The notes under the pieces were generated by a model. That model ran no database searches. It saw only the letters and a list, made by a program, of their open reading frames with translations, and had not been told where the DNA came from. A stretch of DNA of 64,000 nucleotides from Bacteroidia bacterium (GTDB taxonomy: Bacteria; Bacteroidota; Bacteroidia; B-17B0; Aurantibacillaceae). Position numbers and translations under genes: made by a program. This document shows positions 8,325 to 16,828 of this stretch, one piece after another. The stretch spans positions 22,705-86,704 of the forward strand of contig JALHPG010000005.1 of NCBI GenBank assembly GCA_022842625.1, given 5' to 3'. Position 1 is the stretch's first letter. Each line of letters starts with the position of its first letter.

Positions 8325-8711
8325 CTATTTCATTGGTGGTTTACCATCATTATATTTACTAGGGCATTTCATTAAAATATCATTTGCATGAAAATCGTTC
8401 CCTTCCATTTTTCCTATCAAAACAATTTGTTCGCTTTTTTCAAAATCTTGTGGTCTACTTTTATGAAGCACCACTTGTTTACTAATACCTTTATTGTCAA
8501 TTAAACTAAACATAAATTGGTCGGCATTAATTTTTGGATCATACAATTGCGGTTGTGTTTTATCTAATTTTCCAACAACATGATATTCCTTTTCAGGATT
8601 AGCAATAGCTTCAGAAAAATCGGCGTAAGTACTTGTGTTCTTAAGAGAAATAAATATTACGCCAATAGCGATAGCAATAATAACAATACCAATAACATGT
8701 AACTTTTTCAT
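8325..8711 (-). CDS. ccmE: CcmE haem chaperone, Cys-type (CxxxY)
   Basis: A 128-residue protein with an N-terminal membrane anchor (about 5-22) and an OB-fold-like domain, matching CcmE in size and layout. CcmE takes haem from CcmC and carries it covalently to CcmF. The haem-attachment site, HxxxY in E. coli, here reads CPSKY (residues 116-120), so the ligand residue is Cys116 with Tyr120 retained. CxxxY forms of CcmE are known from Desulfovibrio and archaea, so this is a variant and not a defect. The gene lies 5 bases beyond ccmD and 11 bases before ccmF. Confidence 0.88.
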   Translation of the reverse strand: MKKLHVIGIVIIAIAIGVIFISLKNTSTYADFSEAIANPEKEYHVVGKLDKTQPQLYDPKINADQFMFSLIDNKGISKQVVLHKSRPQDFEKSEQIVLIGKMEGNDFHANDILMKCPSKYNDGKPPMK

Positions 8712-8716
8712 CTTTT

Positions 8717-8938
8717 TTATTTTTTGTTGATCTGTTTTTCCAGCTTATTAACTTTCCGTTCAAGAGCAATTAAAAATATAACCAAGGCCGCAAATATCAT
8801 TGCAATAACTGTTATTACAACATAAATTTTACCATCACTTCTAAACGTATCTGCCATTTGTGGCCCTGAAACTTCTACTTGCGCAGAGCTAATCATCGCA
8901 GATAATAAAAACACTAAACTTAAAATTTTCTTAATCAT
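8717..8938 (-). CDS. ccmD: CcmD-like small membrane protein
   Basis: Seventy-three residues: a cleavable-looking signal (ending in ISSAQ), a short external stretch, one membrane helix at about 38-60 and a lysine-rich cytoplasmic tail (ERKVNKLEKQINKK). CcmD proteins are short, weakly conserved single-helix proteins that help release holo-CcmE from CcmC. The identification comes mainly from position, overlapping ccmC by 8 bases and lying directly before ccmE, and from the tail composition. Confidence 0.72.
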   Translation of the reverse strand: MIKKILSLVFLLSAMISSAQVEVSGPQMADTFRSDGKIYVVITVIAMIFAALVIFLIALERKVNKLEKQINKK

Positions 8939-9590
8939 CTAATTTATTTTTTATAAAGCTAATTCTGTTTTTAATTTCAAATAACCAATAACTAAAAAAC
9001 ACCCAGCCAATAACTGCCGGATAAAACACCAGGCGCATATTGCTATCCATATCGTACTTTGAAAAAGCGGGATTACCTCCGTTTCCGGGATGAAGAGAAT
9101 CTGTTAATCGCGGCAAGATCATAATAAATACATTCATCATCACAAAGGCAAATACATTATACACTGCCGAAATTCTTGCACGTTTTAATTCATCATCAAC
9201 CGAAAAACGTAAAATAAAATAAGCCAGATAAATTAAAATGCTAATAGCAACGCCATTTAGTTTTGGATCTTGAAAGGTCCACCATGTTCCCCAAGTATAC
9301 TTTGCCCAAATAGAACCGGTTGTTAAACCAGGGATACTAAAGAAAAAACCAACCAAAGCTGCGTTGTATGCTTTTTTATCGTTATCTAATTTATTTTTTG
9401 TGAGCGTTTGGATGCTTTGTATTAACGAAACTGCCATCATAAATAACATGGCAAACCAAATTGGCACATGATAGTATACATTGCGGATGGTTTCGTTTAA
9501 AATATCTAAACGAGGCACCGGATTTAATAAACCCCAAACCAAGGTATATAAAATTAAAATTACCGAAAGTATTTTGTACCAGTGTTTCAT
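8931..9590 (-). CDS. ccmC: CcmC haem transfer protein
   Basis: A six-helix membrane protein of 219 residues with the CcmC-type tryptophan-rich loop WGTWWTFQDPKL at 100-111. Conserved histidines are HVPIWF (His41) and His in SLHPGNGG near 167. CcmC positions haem on CcmE in System I maturation. The second half of the tryptophan motif (FQDPK in place of the WDARL of E. coli) is a natural variant. It overlaps ccmD. The 85-base gap to ccmB upstream holds a heptamer-period repeat. Confidence 0.88.
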   Translation of the reverse strand: MKHWYKILSVILILYTLVWGLLNPVPRLDILNETIRNVYYHVPIWFAMLFMMAVSLIQSIQTLTKNKLDNDKKAYNAALVGFFFSIPGLTTGSIWAKYTWGTWWTFQDPKLNGVAISILIYLAYFILRFSVDDELKRARISAVYNVFAFVMMNVFIMILPRLTDSLHPGNGGNPAFSKYDMDSNMRLVFYPAVIGWVFFSYWLFEIKNRISFIKNKLDD

Positions 9591-9595
9591 TTTTT

Positions 9596-9670
9596 AAGTC
9601 GTTAGAAATTAGCCGTTAGAGATTAGTCCGGTTAGACTAACGACTATCAACTAAAGACTAAAATCTAATA
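9596..9670. repeat. Heptamer-period dyad repeat, ccmC/ccmB gap
   Basis: The 85-base gap between ccmB and ccmC is almost filled by a degenerate array with a seven-base period. The right half reads GACTAAC, GACTATC, AACTAAA, GACTAAA. The left half has the same period in reverse complement (units such as GGACTAA, CGGCTAA, TTTCTAA on the minus strand). Dyad symmetry is centred near 9633. Related arrays occur at 43499, 49781, 54952 and 58620. As the gap is inside an operon, the transcript could fold here. Confidence 0.65.
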
Positions 9671-9675
9671 GTAAT

Positions 9676-10326
9676 TTAATCGCGCCAAAGATACGGAAAT
9701 AATAGAAAAGAAAGGGTAATAGTTAAAACATTTAAGGCCACTAAAATGCCAATAAAACTAAAACCAACCGCAGCCCATTCAATGCCGTCTACGGCTTGTT
9801 TACTGATGCGAATAACCACTAAAATTAACGGCATTAGTACCGGAAAACTTAATATGCTCATTATGGCAAAATTACCGCTTGCCTTGCTGGCAATAGCACT
9901 CATTAAACTTAAAATAGCGGCGAGGCCTGTTGAAGCAAGGATAAGAACAATAAAAAACAAGCCTAAATTTTCGACTTCGTTTTTAATAAAAAAGGCATAA
10001 AAGAAAAAAGTGATAAAGCTCAATACGAGCATAAAAACCATGTTGTAAAGGATCTTGGCAACTATAAACTGGGTTGGTGAATAGTGCAGAAAATTAAATA
10101 ATGCCTGTCCGCCGGTTTCCTTTAAAAAACTTTTACCACTTATGGTAACTGAGGTAAATAAAGTTATTACCCAAAACAAGGCGTTCCAGGTAGGCTTATC
10201 GAGCTTACCTTTAAAGCATAAAGCACTCACAAAAATGGTTCCTATTACATAAACGATAACCCCGCCAATAGTTGATTTTTGGCGAAACTCTAAAAGCAAC
10301 TCTTTTTTTATGAGTGAAACTATCAT
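9676..10326 (-). CDS. ccmB: CcmB haem exporter permease
   Basis: A 216-residue membrane protein with six hydrophobic segments. It opens with the family's IKKELLLEFRQKSTIGG amphipathic stretch and has the ETGGQALFNFLHYSP loop typical of CcmB. In System I, CcmB with the ATPase CcmA helps release holo-CcmE. No ccmA is found in this window, so the ATPase must be encoded elsewhere or be missing. Its ATG overlaps the purD stop by four bases (ATGA), which ties it to purD transcription. Confidence 0.86.
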   Translation of the reverse strand: MIVSLIKKELLLEFRQKSTIGGVIVYVIGTIFVSALCFKGKLDKPTWNALFWVITLFTSVTISGKSFLKETGGQALFNFLHYSPTQFIVAKILYNMVFMLVLSFITFFFYAFFIKNEVENLGLFFIVLILASTGLAAILSLMSAIASKASGNFAIMSILSFPVLMPLILVVIRISKQAVDGIEWAAVGFSFIGILVALNVLTITLSFLLFPYLWRD

Positions 10327-11606
10327 TGATATATTTTTAGATCTTTACCGATGTCACGTCTGAAATATTTTCCTTCGTAATTTATCTTATCGGCAGTGGC
10401 AAAGCTTTTATTTACGGCTTCCTCGATAGTTTTACCGAAGGAAGTTATTGCAAAAACCCTTCCACCATTGGTTAACACCTTATCACCATCTAATTTGGTG
10501 CCTGAGTGAAAAACCTGCGAATCAAAACTATTATTTAATCCATTAACTATTTTTCCTTTTTCAAAATCGCCAGGATAACCGCCACTTACCAATACAACTG
10601 TGGTTGCGGTTTCGGTTATCGTTTCATACTCTTTTTGGTGCAATGTTTGAGTTGCAACACCCTGCAAAAGATCGATAAAATCTGTTTTTATTCTAGGAAT
10701 AACCACCTCTGTTTCAGGGTCACCCATTCTACAGTTATATTCAATTACAGATGGTTCGCCATTACAATTCATTAAGCCAATAAAAATAAAACCTCTGTAA
10801 TCAATTCCATCCTTATTTAAACCTTTAATGGTAGGCTTAACAACAAGCTCTTCCACCTTTTTAATAAAAGCTTCGTTGGCAAATGGCACGGGACTAACCG
10901 CTCCCATTCCGCCGGTATTTAAACCGGTGTCGCCCTCGCCAATACGTTTATAATCTTTTGCAGCCGGCAATATTTTGTATGATTTGCCATCTGTTAAAAC
11001 AAAAACAGATAATTCTATCCCCTTTAAAAATTCTTCAATAACCACTTTGGTGCTGGCGTTGCCAAATTTGGCATCTACCAACATTTTTTTTAATTCTTCT
11101 TTTGCCTCAGTAATATTGTCAATTATCAAAACACCTTTTCCTGCTGCTAATCCATCTGCTTTTAAAACAAAAGGCGGTTCGAGTGTTTCTAAAAAAGCAT
11201 AACCTTCGTTTAAATTATTTTTTGTAAAAGTGGCGTACCGGGCTGTTGGCACACCATGTTTTAACATAAATTGCTTGCTAAAATCCTTACTTCCTTCTAA
11301 TTGAGCGCCATCTTTTTTTGGGCCAATAACCGGTATATCTTTTAAAACATCATCGTTTAAAAAAAAGTCGTGAATACCATTAACTAAAGGGTCTTCAGGT
11401 CCCACCAAAACCAAATTAATGTCTTTTTCCCAAACTATATTTTTTATTGCTTCAAAATCGTTTACAGCAACGTTTAAGTTGGTGCCGCAATTAGCCGTGC
11501 CGGCGTTACCGGGAGCAATGTATAAGTTTTGTAATTGTTTACTTTGGGCAATTTTCCACGCAAATGCGTGCTCTCTGCCTCCTGAACCTAAAATTAAAAC
11601 ATTCAT
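10323..11606 (-). CDS. purD: Phosphoribosylamine-glycine ligase
   Basis: PurD joins glycine to 5-phosphoribosylamine with ATP, the second step of purine synthesis. At 427 residues it is full length. The N-terminal LGSGGREHAFAWK (5-17), the ATP-grasp lysine/glycine loop KADGLAAGKGV near 150, GLNTGGMGAVSPVP near 230 and the metal-site EYNCRMGDPETEV near 290 are all present. It starts at an ATG 41 bases after the small secreted-protein gene, a gap largely occupied by a terminator. It therefore probably begins its own transcript or depends on read-through. It continues into ccmB by a four-base overlap. Confidence 0.95.
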   Translation of the reverse strand: MNVLILGSGGREHAFAWKIAQSKQLQNLYIAPGNAGTANCGTNLNVAVNDFEAIKNIVWEKDINLVLVGPEDPLVNGIHDFFLNDDVLKDIPVIGPKKDGAQLEGSKDFSKQFMLKHGVPTARYATFTKNNLNEGYAFLETLEPPFVLKADGLAAGKGVLIIDNITEAKEELKKMLVDAKFGNASTKVVIEEFLKGIELSVFVLTDGKSYKILPAAKDYKRIGEGDTGLNTGGMGAVSPVPFANEAFIKKVEELVVKPTIKGLNKDGIDYRGFIFIGLMNCNGEPSVIEYNCRMGDPETEVVIPRIKTDFIDLLQGVATQTLHQKEYETITETATTVVLVSGGYPGDFEKGKIVNGLNNSFDSQVFHSGTKLDGDKVLTNGGRVFAITSFGKTIEEAVNKSFATADKINYEGKYFRRDIGKDLKIYQ

Positions 11607-11622
11607 AATAATGTGTAAAATT

Positions 11623-11649
11623 AAAAAATCCCGACGGTTTATCGGGATT
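11623..11649 (-). terminator. Rho-independent terminator after the small secreted-protein gene
   Basis: Reading the minus strand, AATCCCGA (11649-11642) pairs with TCGGGATT (11634-11627) and is followed by a T-run. The stem begins at the stop codon of the 127-residue gene and ends it before purD. Confidence 0.75.
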
Positions 11650-12031
11650 AAAAAAACTTTTTATGTTGAAATACTTTATTTCCTCGGATCCTTTTTCTGG
11701 CCCTATCCGCATTTTGTTTTGCCAAAATATTATGCCTGTAAGTTTTCCCTTTAGTTCGGCTTCTTGAAAATAAATTCTTGCTATCGCGGCTTTTATAAGA
11801 ACCCGGTCGCGAGTGTCGCATAGACCAAGCTGAGTTTTTAACACTATTTCGGCGACCACCGCCTCTTGCAAAATTATCTGCATTTCCGGCGCTGTGCTTT
11901 CCTTTAAACATGCCTCCACTTGCCCTTTTTTGGTTCCTGTGCTCGCGTTTACGACCGCCACTTTGGGCCATAAATGTGTTAGAAATCAAAATTCCGCACA
12001 ACAATAGAAATATAAGAGTAAACCTTTTCAA
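11648..12031 (-). CDS. Small, strongly basic secreted protein of unknown function
   Basis: A 127-residue protein with a convincing signal peptide (residues 1-23, ending in FMAQ). The mature chain is dominated by Arg, Lys, Gly, Ser and Asn, with very few acidic residues. I recognise no domain. The composition suggests binding to an anionic partner such as nucleic acid or LPS, or a matrix role, but this is only inference. A second reading frame on the same strand (11539-11961) overlaps it. I prefer this frame because it has the signal peptide and a terminator at its own stop codon. Confidence 0.6.
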   Translation of the reverse strand: MKRFTLIFLLLCGILISNTFMAQSGGRKREHRNQKRASGGMFKGKHSAGNADNFARGGGRRNSVKNSAWSMRHSRPGSYKSRDSKNLFSRSRTKGKTYRHNILAKQNADRARKRIRGNKVFQHKKFF

Positions 12032-12267
12032 TTAATGATTTACAATAATAATGAAAAAAACTTCAGTTTTTACAAGAAACCCATCATTTTGAGGTATATT
12101 TAGAAGAAAGATTTAAACATCGGACTCTGTATTTCTATTTTAAAAAAATCTCCAACCATTAGTTCGCTTTTTTCGTATTAGTTTTAAGGTGAAATTCCCT
12201 TAAAAATATAGAAAAATTATGGCCAAACGCTTACAATAAATTTTATATTTAAACGTTTAATATATAC

Positions 12268-14283
12268 TTGAGAAACTTAATTTTTATACTCAATTTCTTT
12301 TGCCTATCACTTTTTTCTCAAGTTGGTTCACCCGACTTAAGATGCCTGCAAGTTTTAGCGAATGGTAATGTTGTTTTAAGCTGGATACCGCCTGCAGATC
12401 CGGGTTTACTTTTTAATTCTTACGACATTTATTACTCACCATCCTCAACAGGTTCTTTTGCAGTTGTAGGAAACATCAACACAATCAACACAACAACATT
12501 TTCTCATTCAGGCAGTAATGCTACAAATAGCAGTGTGTATTATTTTATCCGGACTAAATTTGGTCCCGGGGGCACATCAACATCAGCGCCATCAGATACT
12601 CTTAGATCAATTTTTTTAAATCTGCTTAATACTTCCGGAGCACCGGACGTGAAGATCCTTTATAATAACGTACATCAACCGCCACTAGCAAGTACTTCCG
12701 GTACTTTTTCTATTTTAAAAGAATACCCTGCTTTAACCTGGAGTATTTTTGCAACAACCAATAAACTTAATTATGCCGATACAATTAGCGTTTGTCAGGC
12801 AAGTATAAATTATCAAATTTCGTTACAAGACAACAGTGGCTGTATCTCTTCATCAAACATCCAAGGAGGCGTTTATAACGATAAAAAAAATCCTGACCAA
12901 CCATTTATTGATTCGATAAGCGTTTTACCAAATGGGAACACAGTTATTGCATGGCACGCACCACGAGATCTGGATATTATAAAATACATTATCGTTAAAA
13001 AAACGGTTGGTATTAATACGCCAATTGATAGTGTAATTGGTAGAAATAATACAGTTTACACATTTACAACAACTGATGCTAATAACGGAGCTGTTCAGCT
13101 ATACACGTTTGCGGTTGACAGTTGTTTGAATCCCGGAGGCTTTGATGTTAATCCAACAACCATGTTCTTAAAAGCCAATTATGATAAGTGCGGCTATAAA
13201 ACAAATTTAACTTGGAATCCGTATATAAATATTCCCAAAGGAATATTAGAATATAGAATTTATTCATCGGTAAATGGCAGCCCTTTTTTAAAAATAGGAT
13301 CTACAACCGAAACGAGTTTTACTGCATTAAATGTTCAGCCAAATAAAAACGTTTGTTATTTTGTAAGAGTAATTAACACTAATAAAACTATTACTGCCTC
13401 ATCTAACCGAACATGTATTTTCTCAACGCAAGTTGAGGCTTCAAATTTTGTTTACATAAAAAAGGCCAGCGTAAAAAATAAAAATTCTGTTGAAGTAACG
13501 GTTTACCTAGATACAACAAAAACAAGTTTAGGGATAGATCTTTATCGTTCTGAAGACGGCACAAATTTTAATATAATTACTTTTATTCCATATACCGGAA
13601 GTGCGAGTTTTTCTTATTTAGATGAAAATACAGAAACAAATAAAACAAGTTATTATTATAAGGCCATCGTAAAAGATAGCTGCGGTAATTCGAGAACAAT
13701 CAGTAATATTTCTAAAACAATATTATTAAAACTGCAAGATGACAATGAAAATATCTTTACAAAGCATTTAAGTTGGAGTGACTACCAAGGTTTTGCCGGA
13801 GGTGTAAGTGGTTACAATATTTACAGGGTGATAAACGATGTTCCTTCAAGCAGCCCTGTAACATCAACCGGACCATCGATAAATACTTATATTGATAACT
13901 TAGAAGATGAAGCCTCGAGTGGCTCAAAAATAGAATATTTAATTGAGGCGGTTGAAGGTCTAGGCAATCCATATGGATTTATGGAGGCTAGCAAATCCAA
14001 TACCACAGCGGTTTATATGGAAGGAAAGATCTTTGTTCCTACCGCTTTTGCTCCAAACGGAAAAAATAGAATCTGGTTACCGATTACTCATTTTATAGAT
14101 AAAACAGAATACACCGTTTCGGTATTTGATCGTTGGGGAAAAAAAGTTTTTGAAACGCATGACGATAAAGTGGGCTGGAATGGAAATGAGGCTACAAATG
14201 ATGTGTATGCTTATCTTATCACCTATAAAAATTCAAGGGGCGAATATAAAGAAGTTAAGGGTACTGTTTTATTAATGGAATAA
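12268..14283 (+). CDS. T9SS-secreted protein with fibronectin-like domains and type B sorting domain
   Basis: The 671-residue product has a signal peptide (residues 1-18, FFCLSLFSQ) and a string of fibronectin-III-like beta-sandwich segments (for example VVLSWIPPADPGLLFNSYDI near 32, later TNLTWNPYI and LSWSDYQGFAGGVSGYNIY). It ends with a gliding-motility-type C-terminal domain from about 589: FVPTAFAPNG, then YTVSVFDRWGKKVFE, GWNGNE and NDVYAYLITYKN. That domain directs export and surface attachment by the type IX system. The start must be the TTG at 12268-12270, as a TAA lies in frame 18 bases upstream and no ATG intervenes. The 236 bases before it hold no clear promoter. Confidence 0.87.
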   Translation: MRNLIFILNFFCLSLFSQVGSPDLRCLQVLANGNVVLSWIPPADPGLLFNSYDIYYSPSSTGSFAVVGNINTINTTTFSHSGSNATNSSVYYFIRTKFGPGGTSTSAPSDTLRSIFLNLLNTSGAPDVKILYNNVHQPPLASTSGTFSILKEYPALTWSIFATTNKLNYADTISVCQASINYQISLQDNSGCISSSNIQGGVYNDKKNPDQPFIDSISVLPNGNTVIAWHAPRDLDIIKYIIVKKTVGINTPIDSVIGRNNTVYTFTTTDANNGAVQLYTFAVDSCLNPGGFDVNPTTMFLKANYDKCGYKTNLTWNPYINIPKGILEYRIYSSVNGSPFLKIGSTTETSFTALNVQPNKNVCYFVRVINTNKTITASSNRTCIFSTQVEASNFVYIKKASVKNKNSVEVTVYLDTTKTSLGIDLYRSEDGTNFNIITFIPYTGSASFSYLDENTETNKTSYYYKAIVKDSCGNSRTISNISKTILLKLQDDNENIFTKHLSWSDYQGFAGGVSGYNIYRVINDVPSSSPVTSTGPSINTYIDNLEDEASSGSKIEYLIEAVEGLGNPYGFMEASKSNTTAVYMEGKIFVPTAFAPNGKNRIWLPITHFIDKTEYTVSVFDRWGKKVFETHDDKVGWNGNEATNDVYAYLITYKNSRGEYKEVKGTVLLME

Positions 14284-14386
14284 CATTACTAGGGTTCAAT
14301 AAAACTCTTGTTAAACTTGTATCGTTTAAAACTATTTCTCGTTATTTAAAATAGGCTTAATCGCAAAGCTTAACTTTAATTGCTTA

Positions 14387-15754
14387 ATGAGATCAACTAC
14401 TACCATACTATTTATTGTTTTATGTTTTTTTGGATTTAGTCAAAAAAAACCTATCGTAAAACAAACGCGCATTTTGTTTGTGTTTGACGCCAGTAAAAGT
14501 ATGATCGCTAAACACGATAATACTACTCGAATGGACGGAGCAAAAAATTTATTCTTTAAATTTATTGATAGTTTAAGCAAAGATAAAAGTTTGCAGTTCG
14601 CCCTGCGCATGTATGGCCACACAGTAAAATATCCTCCCGGAGATTGCAAAGACAGTAAGCTTATTGTTCCTTTTGGAATGAACAATACTGCGCTTATTAA
14701 ACAAAAAGTTTTAGCAGCAACTCCAACAGGTATAACTCCGATTGAGCATTCGTTAACAGAAAGCGCTAATGATTTTAAGGATAATAAAACAAACAACATT
14801 GTAATTTTAATTACAGATGGAATTGAAGAATGCGGAGGCGACCCTTGTAATGCCAGACAAAAACTGATGGAAAAAGGTATTATTTTTAAACCATTTATAA
14901 TTGGTATTGGCTTAACTCCCGAACAAATTAAAACGTTTGAATGTGTAGGCACATTTTATGATTATGACAATCAAACTACATTTAACAACATTACAACTAT
15001 TATTCAGCAACAGAAATTAAATAAAACATCAGCGCAGGTGAATTTATTAGATATTAATTCAAAGCCCACGGAAACAAATGTAGACCTTACATTTTACGAT
15101 GTTTCAAAAAAAGAATATAAATATAATTACATACACACTTTAAATTATAAGGAAAACCCTGACACCTTATACATTGATGATTTTCCAACATATAAGGTTG
15201 TGGCGCACACCATACCACAAACAGAAAGTAAAGAAATAAAATTATCTCAGGGTAAACACACTGTTATACCTATTGATGCGCCGCAAGGCTATTTAACTAT
15301 TAAAAGACCTGAAGGCGTTTATAACTATAATGAACGGGTAAAATGTGTGATCAGAAAATCAGGTAATATGAATACCCTAAATGTGCAATTATTAAACGCT
15401 ACAGAAAAATATATTGTGGGTAAATACGATATGGAGATTTTAACCTTACCAAGAATTCATATTAAACAAAACGATATTGAACAATCAAAAACAAAAACAA
15501 TTGAAATACCAAACGCAGGAGTATTACTTATTAAGTGCCTAGAAGCCGGTGATGGCTGTATATTAGTAAATCGTAATGAAAAATTAGAATGGGTGTGTAA
15601 TTTAAGCGCCCAAACATTACAAACCTATTACTTACAACCCGGTAATTATGTTACAACATGGAGGGCAAAAACATTAAAAGGAAGTATTTATACTGTTGAG
15701 AAAAAATTCACCATTACATCTGATTCACAAAGTATAATTGAGTTTTATAGGTAA
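14387..15754 (+). CDS. Secreted von Willebrand factor A domain protein
   Basis: A signal peptide (1-18, FFGFSQ) precedes a VWA domain at about 28-205. It carries the metal-binding MIDAS motif DASKS (34-38), a downstream threonine region (TPTGITPIEHSL) and the third acidic motif ITDGIEECGGDPC near 142. The remaining 250 residues look like beta-rich modules (for example VDLTFYDVSKKEY) and lack a recognisable T9SS sorting domain, so the protein is probably periplasmic or outer-membrane associated. VWA domains bind protein ligands through the metal site. It lies 103 bases after the previous secreted-protein gene on the same strand. Confidence 0.82.
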   Translation: MRSTTTILFIVLCFFGFSQKKPIVKQTRILFVFDASKSMIAKHDNTTRMDGAKNLFFKFIDSLSKDKSLQFALRMYGHTVKYPPGDCKDSKLIVPFGMNNTALIKQKVLAATPTGITPIEHSLTESANDFKDNKTNNIVILITDGIEECGGDPCNARQKLMEKGIIFKPFIIGIGLTPEQIKTFECVGTFYDYDNQTTFNNITTIIQQQKLNKTSAQVNLLDINSKPTETNVDLTFYDVSKKEYKYNYIHTLNYKENPDTLYIDDFPTYKVVAHTIPQTESKEIKLSQGKHTVIPIDAPQGYLTIKRPEGVYNYNERVKCVIRKSGNMNTLNVQLLNATEKYIVGKYDMEILTLPRIHIKQNDIEQSKTKTIEIPNAGVLLIKCLEAGDGCILVNRNEKLEWVCNLSAQTLQTYYLQPGNYVTTWRAKTLKGSIYTVEKKFTITSDSQSIIEFYR

Positions 15755-15787
15755 AAAATCTAATAGTCGATTTTGATTATTTTAACC

Positions 15788-16726
15788 TTAAAATGCTTTT
15801 GTAATAAAAATTCCACCCCAGCTATGATCTACACCTGTGTGATACTCTCGAGTTATATATGTTTGTGAATATGTTAAACTAAAGGTTTTGTAGGCTATTG
15901 TAATTGCTGCTGTGCCTTCAAAAACAAATCGCGATAAATTATTTGCGTCAATTACATAAATATCTTTCGAAAACACTCCTCCTTGTATTGCTGCATTATA
16001 ACCAACAAGCTTTGCGTTTGCTTTTATTACCCCAAACACTTTAAATTTTCTGCTTATTGGATCCTTGGACAGACCTAAATTATTAAAGTACGGATCAAAA
16101 AATCCAAAACGTAAATTTATTCCAGTCCCTACATCTGTGTAAAGAGTGCCAACTTTTACATTAGCATTTCCCGTCAAATCAAAGTGTCTGTTTGAAAAAA
16201 TTCCTTTTTCAACTTTACCTCTGTAGTTAATTACAAATTCATTTGCCAATTGGTATTCCCAACTTAATGGTTCAATATTATCTAAAGCTTTATGAATAGC
16301 TTTTTGTTCCTCTTCACACATTGCATAATTTCCAATAATTCCTAAATCTAATTGTGTATGCAATAATAAATTTTGCTGCTTATTTAATGAACTCAGAGAA
16401 TGCGAAACAAGGAAAGTTCCTGCATAGGGTCTCTCGCCGAACATAATTGTATCAATTCGAATACTTTTAGGCGTAAAACAATCTTGTTTAATTTGAAGGC
16501 CGTAGTAATTTGTTACCGGACCTTTTAATTTAATTAAAACTTTAGAAATAGGAGAATGCCTAATTACCGGATGAATTAATTGTGCGGATACACCTTGGGT
16601 ATAATACCTGTCTGTGGCGCTAAAAAAATCATTTTCATAATTAAAATGAAAGTAGTTCTCCGGAATTACGTTAAATGATGAGCTATCGTTTTGTGAGAAA
16701 ACAAAAGAGCTGATTTTAATAAACAA
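15788..16726 (-). CDS. LpxR-like outer-membrane protein (DUF2219)
   Basis: The N-terminal ENDFFSATDRYYTQG (31-45), the alternating beta-strand pattern and the final Phe match the LpxR/DUF2219 barrel family. Salmonella LpxR removes the 3'-acyloxyacyl chain of lipid A. Activity here is a family inference. The start is uncertain. The only standard start after an in-frame stop is a TTG at 16724-16726, giving a leader of only about 12 residues (ISSFVFSQ). An ATT at 16745-16747 would give a fuller signal peptide, MESKTSFLFIKISSFVFSQ. A non-standard start or a lost start codon is possible. Confidence 0.75.
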   Translation of the reverse strand: MFIKISSFVFSQNDSSSFNVIPENYFHFNYENDFFSATDRYYTQGVSAQLIHPVIRHSPISKVLIKLKGPVTNYYGLQIKQDCFTPKSIRIDTIMFGERPYAGTFLVSHSLSSLNKQQNLLLHTQLDLGIIGNYAMCEEEQKAIHKALDNIEPLSWEYQLANEFVINYRGKVEKGIFSNRHFDLTGNANVKVGTLYTDVGTGINLRFGFFDPYFNNLGLSKDPISRKFKVFGVIKANAKLVGYNAAIQGGVFSKDIYVIDANNLSRFVFEGTAAITIAYKTFSLTYSQTYITREYHTGVDHSWGGIFITKAF

Positions 16727-16787
16727 AAAAGAAGTTTTGCTTTCAATATAATAATTAAAGATAAACTATTCTTAATTACAACTTTAT

Positions 16788-16821
16788 AAAAAAACCCCCG
16801 AATTTCTTCGAGGGTTTTTTT
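16788..16821 (-). terminator. Terminator of the act-cox operon
   Basis: The arms AAAACCCCCGAA (16791-16802) and TTCGAGGGTTTT (16807-16818) pair with one mismatch around a four-base loop, flanked by A and T runs. It lies eight bases beyond the coxA stop and closes the minus-strand respiratory operon. Confidence 0.8.
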
Positions 16822-16828
16822 AAATTAA

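Noticed and set aside
11539..11961. A 140-codon frame on the minus strand overlapping the small basic secreted protein and the start of purD
   Set aside because: It lacks a signal peptide or recognisable domain, overlaps purD by 68 bases, and the alternative frame has a signal peptide and its own terminator.
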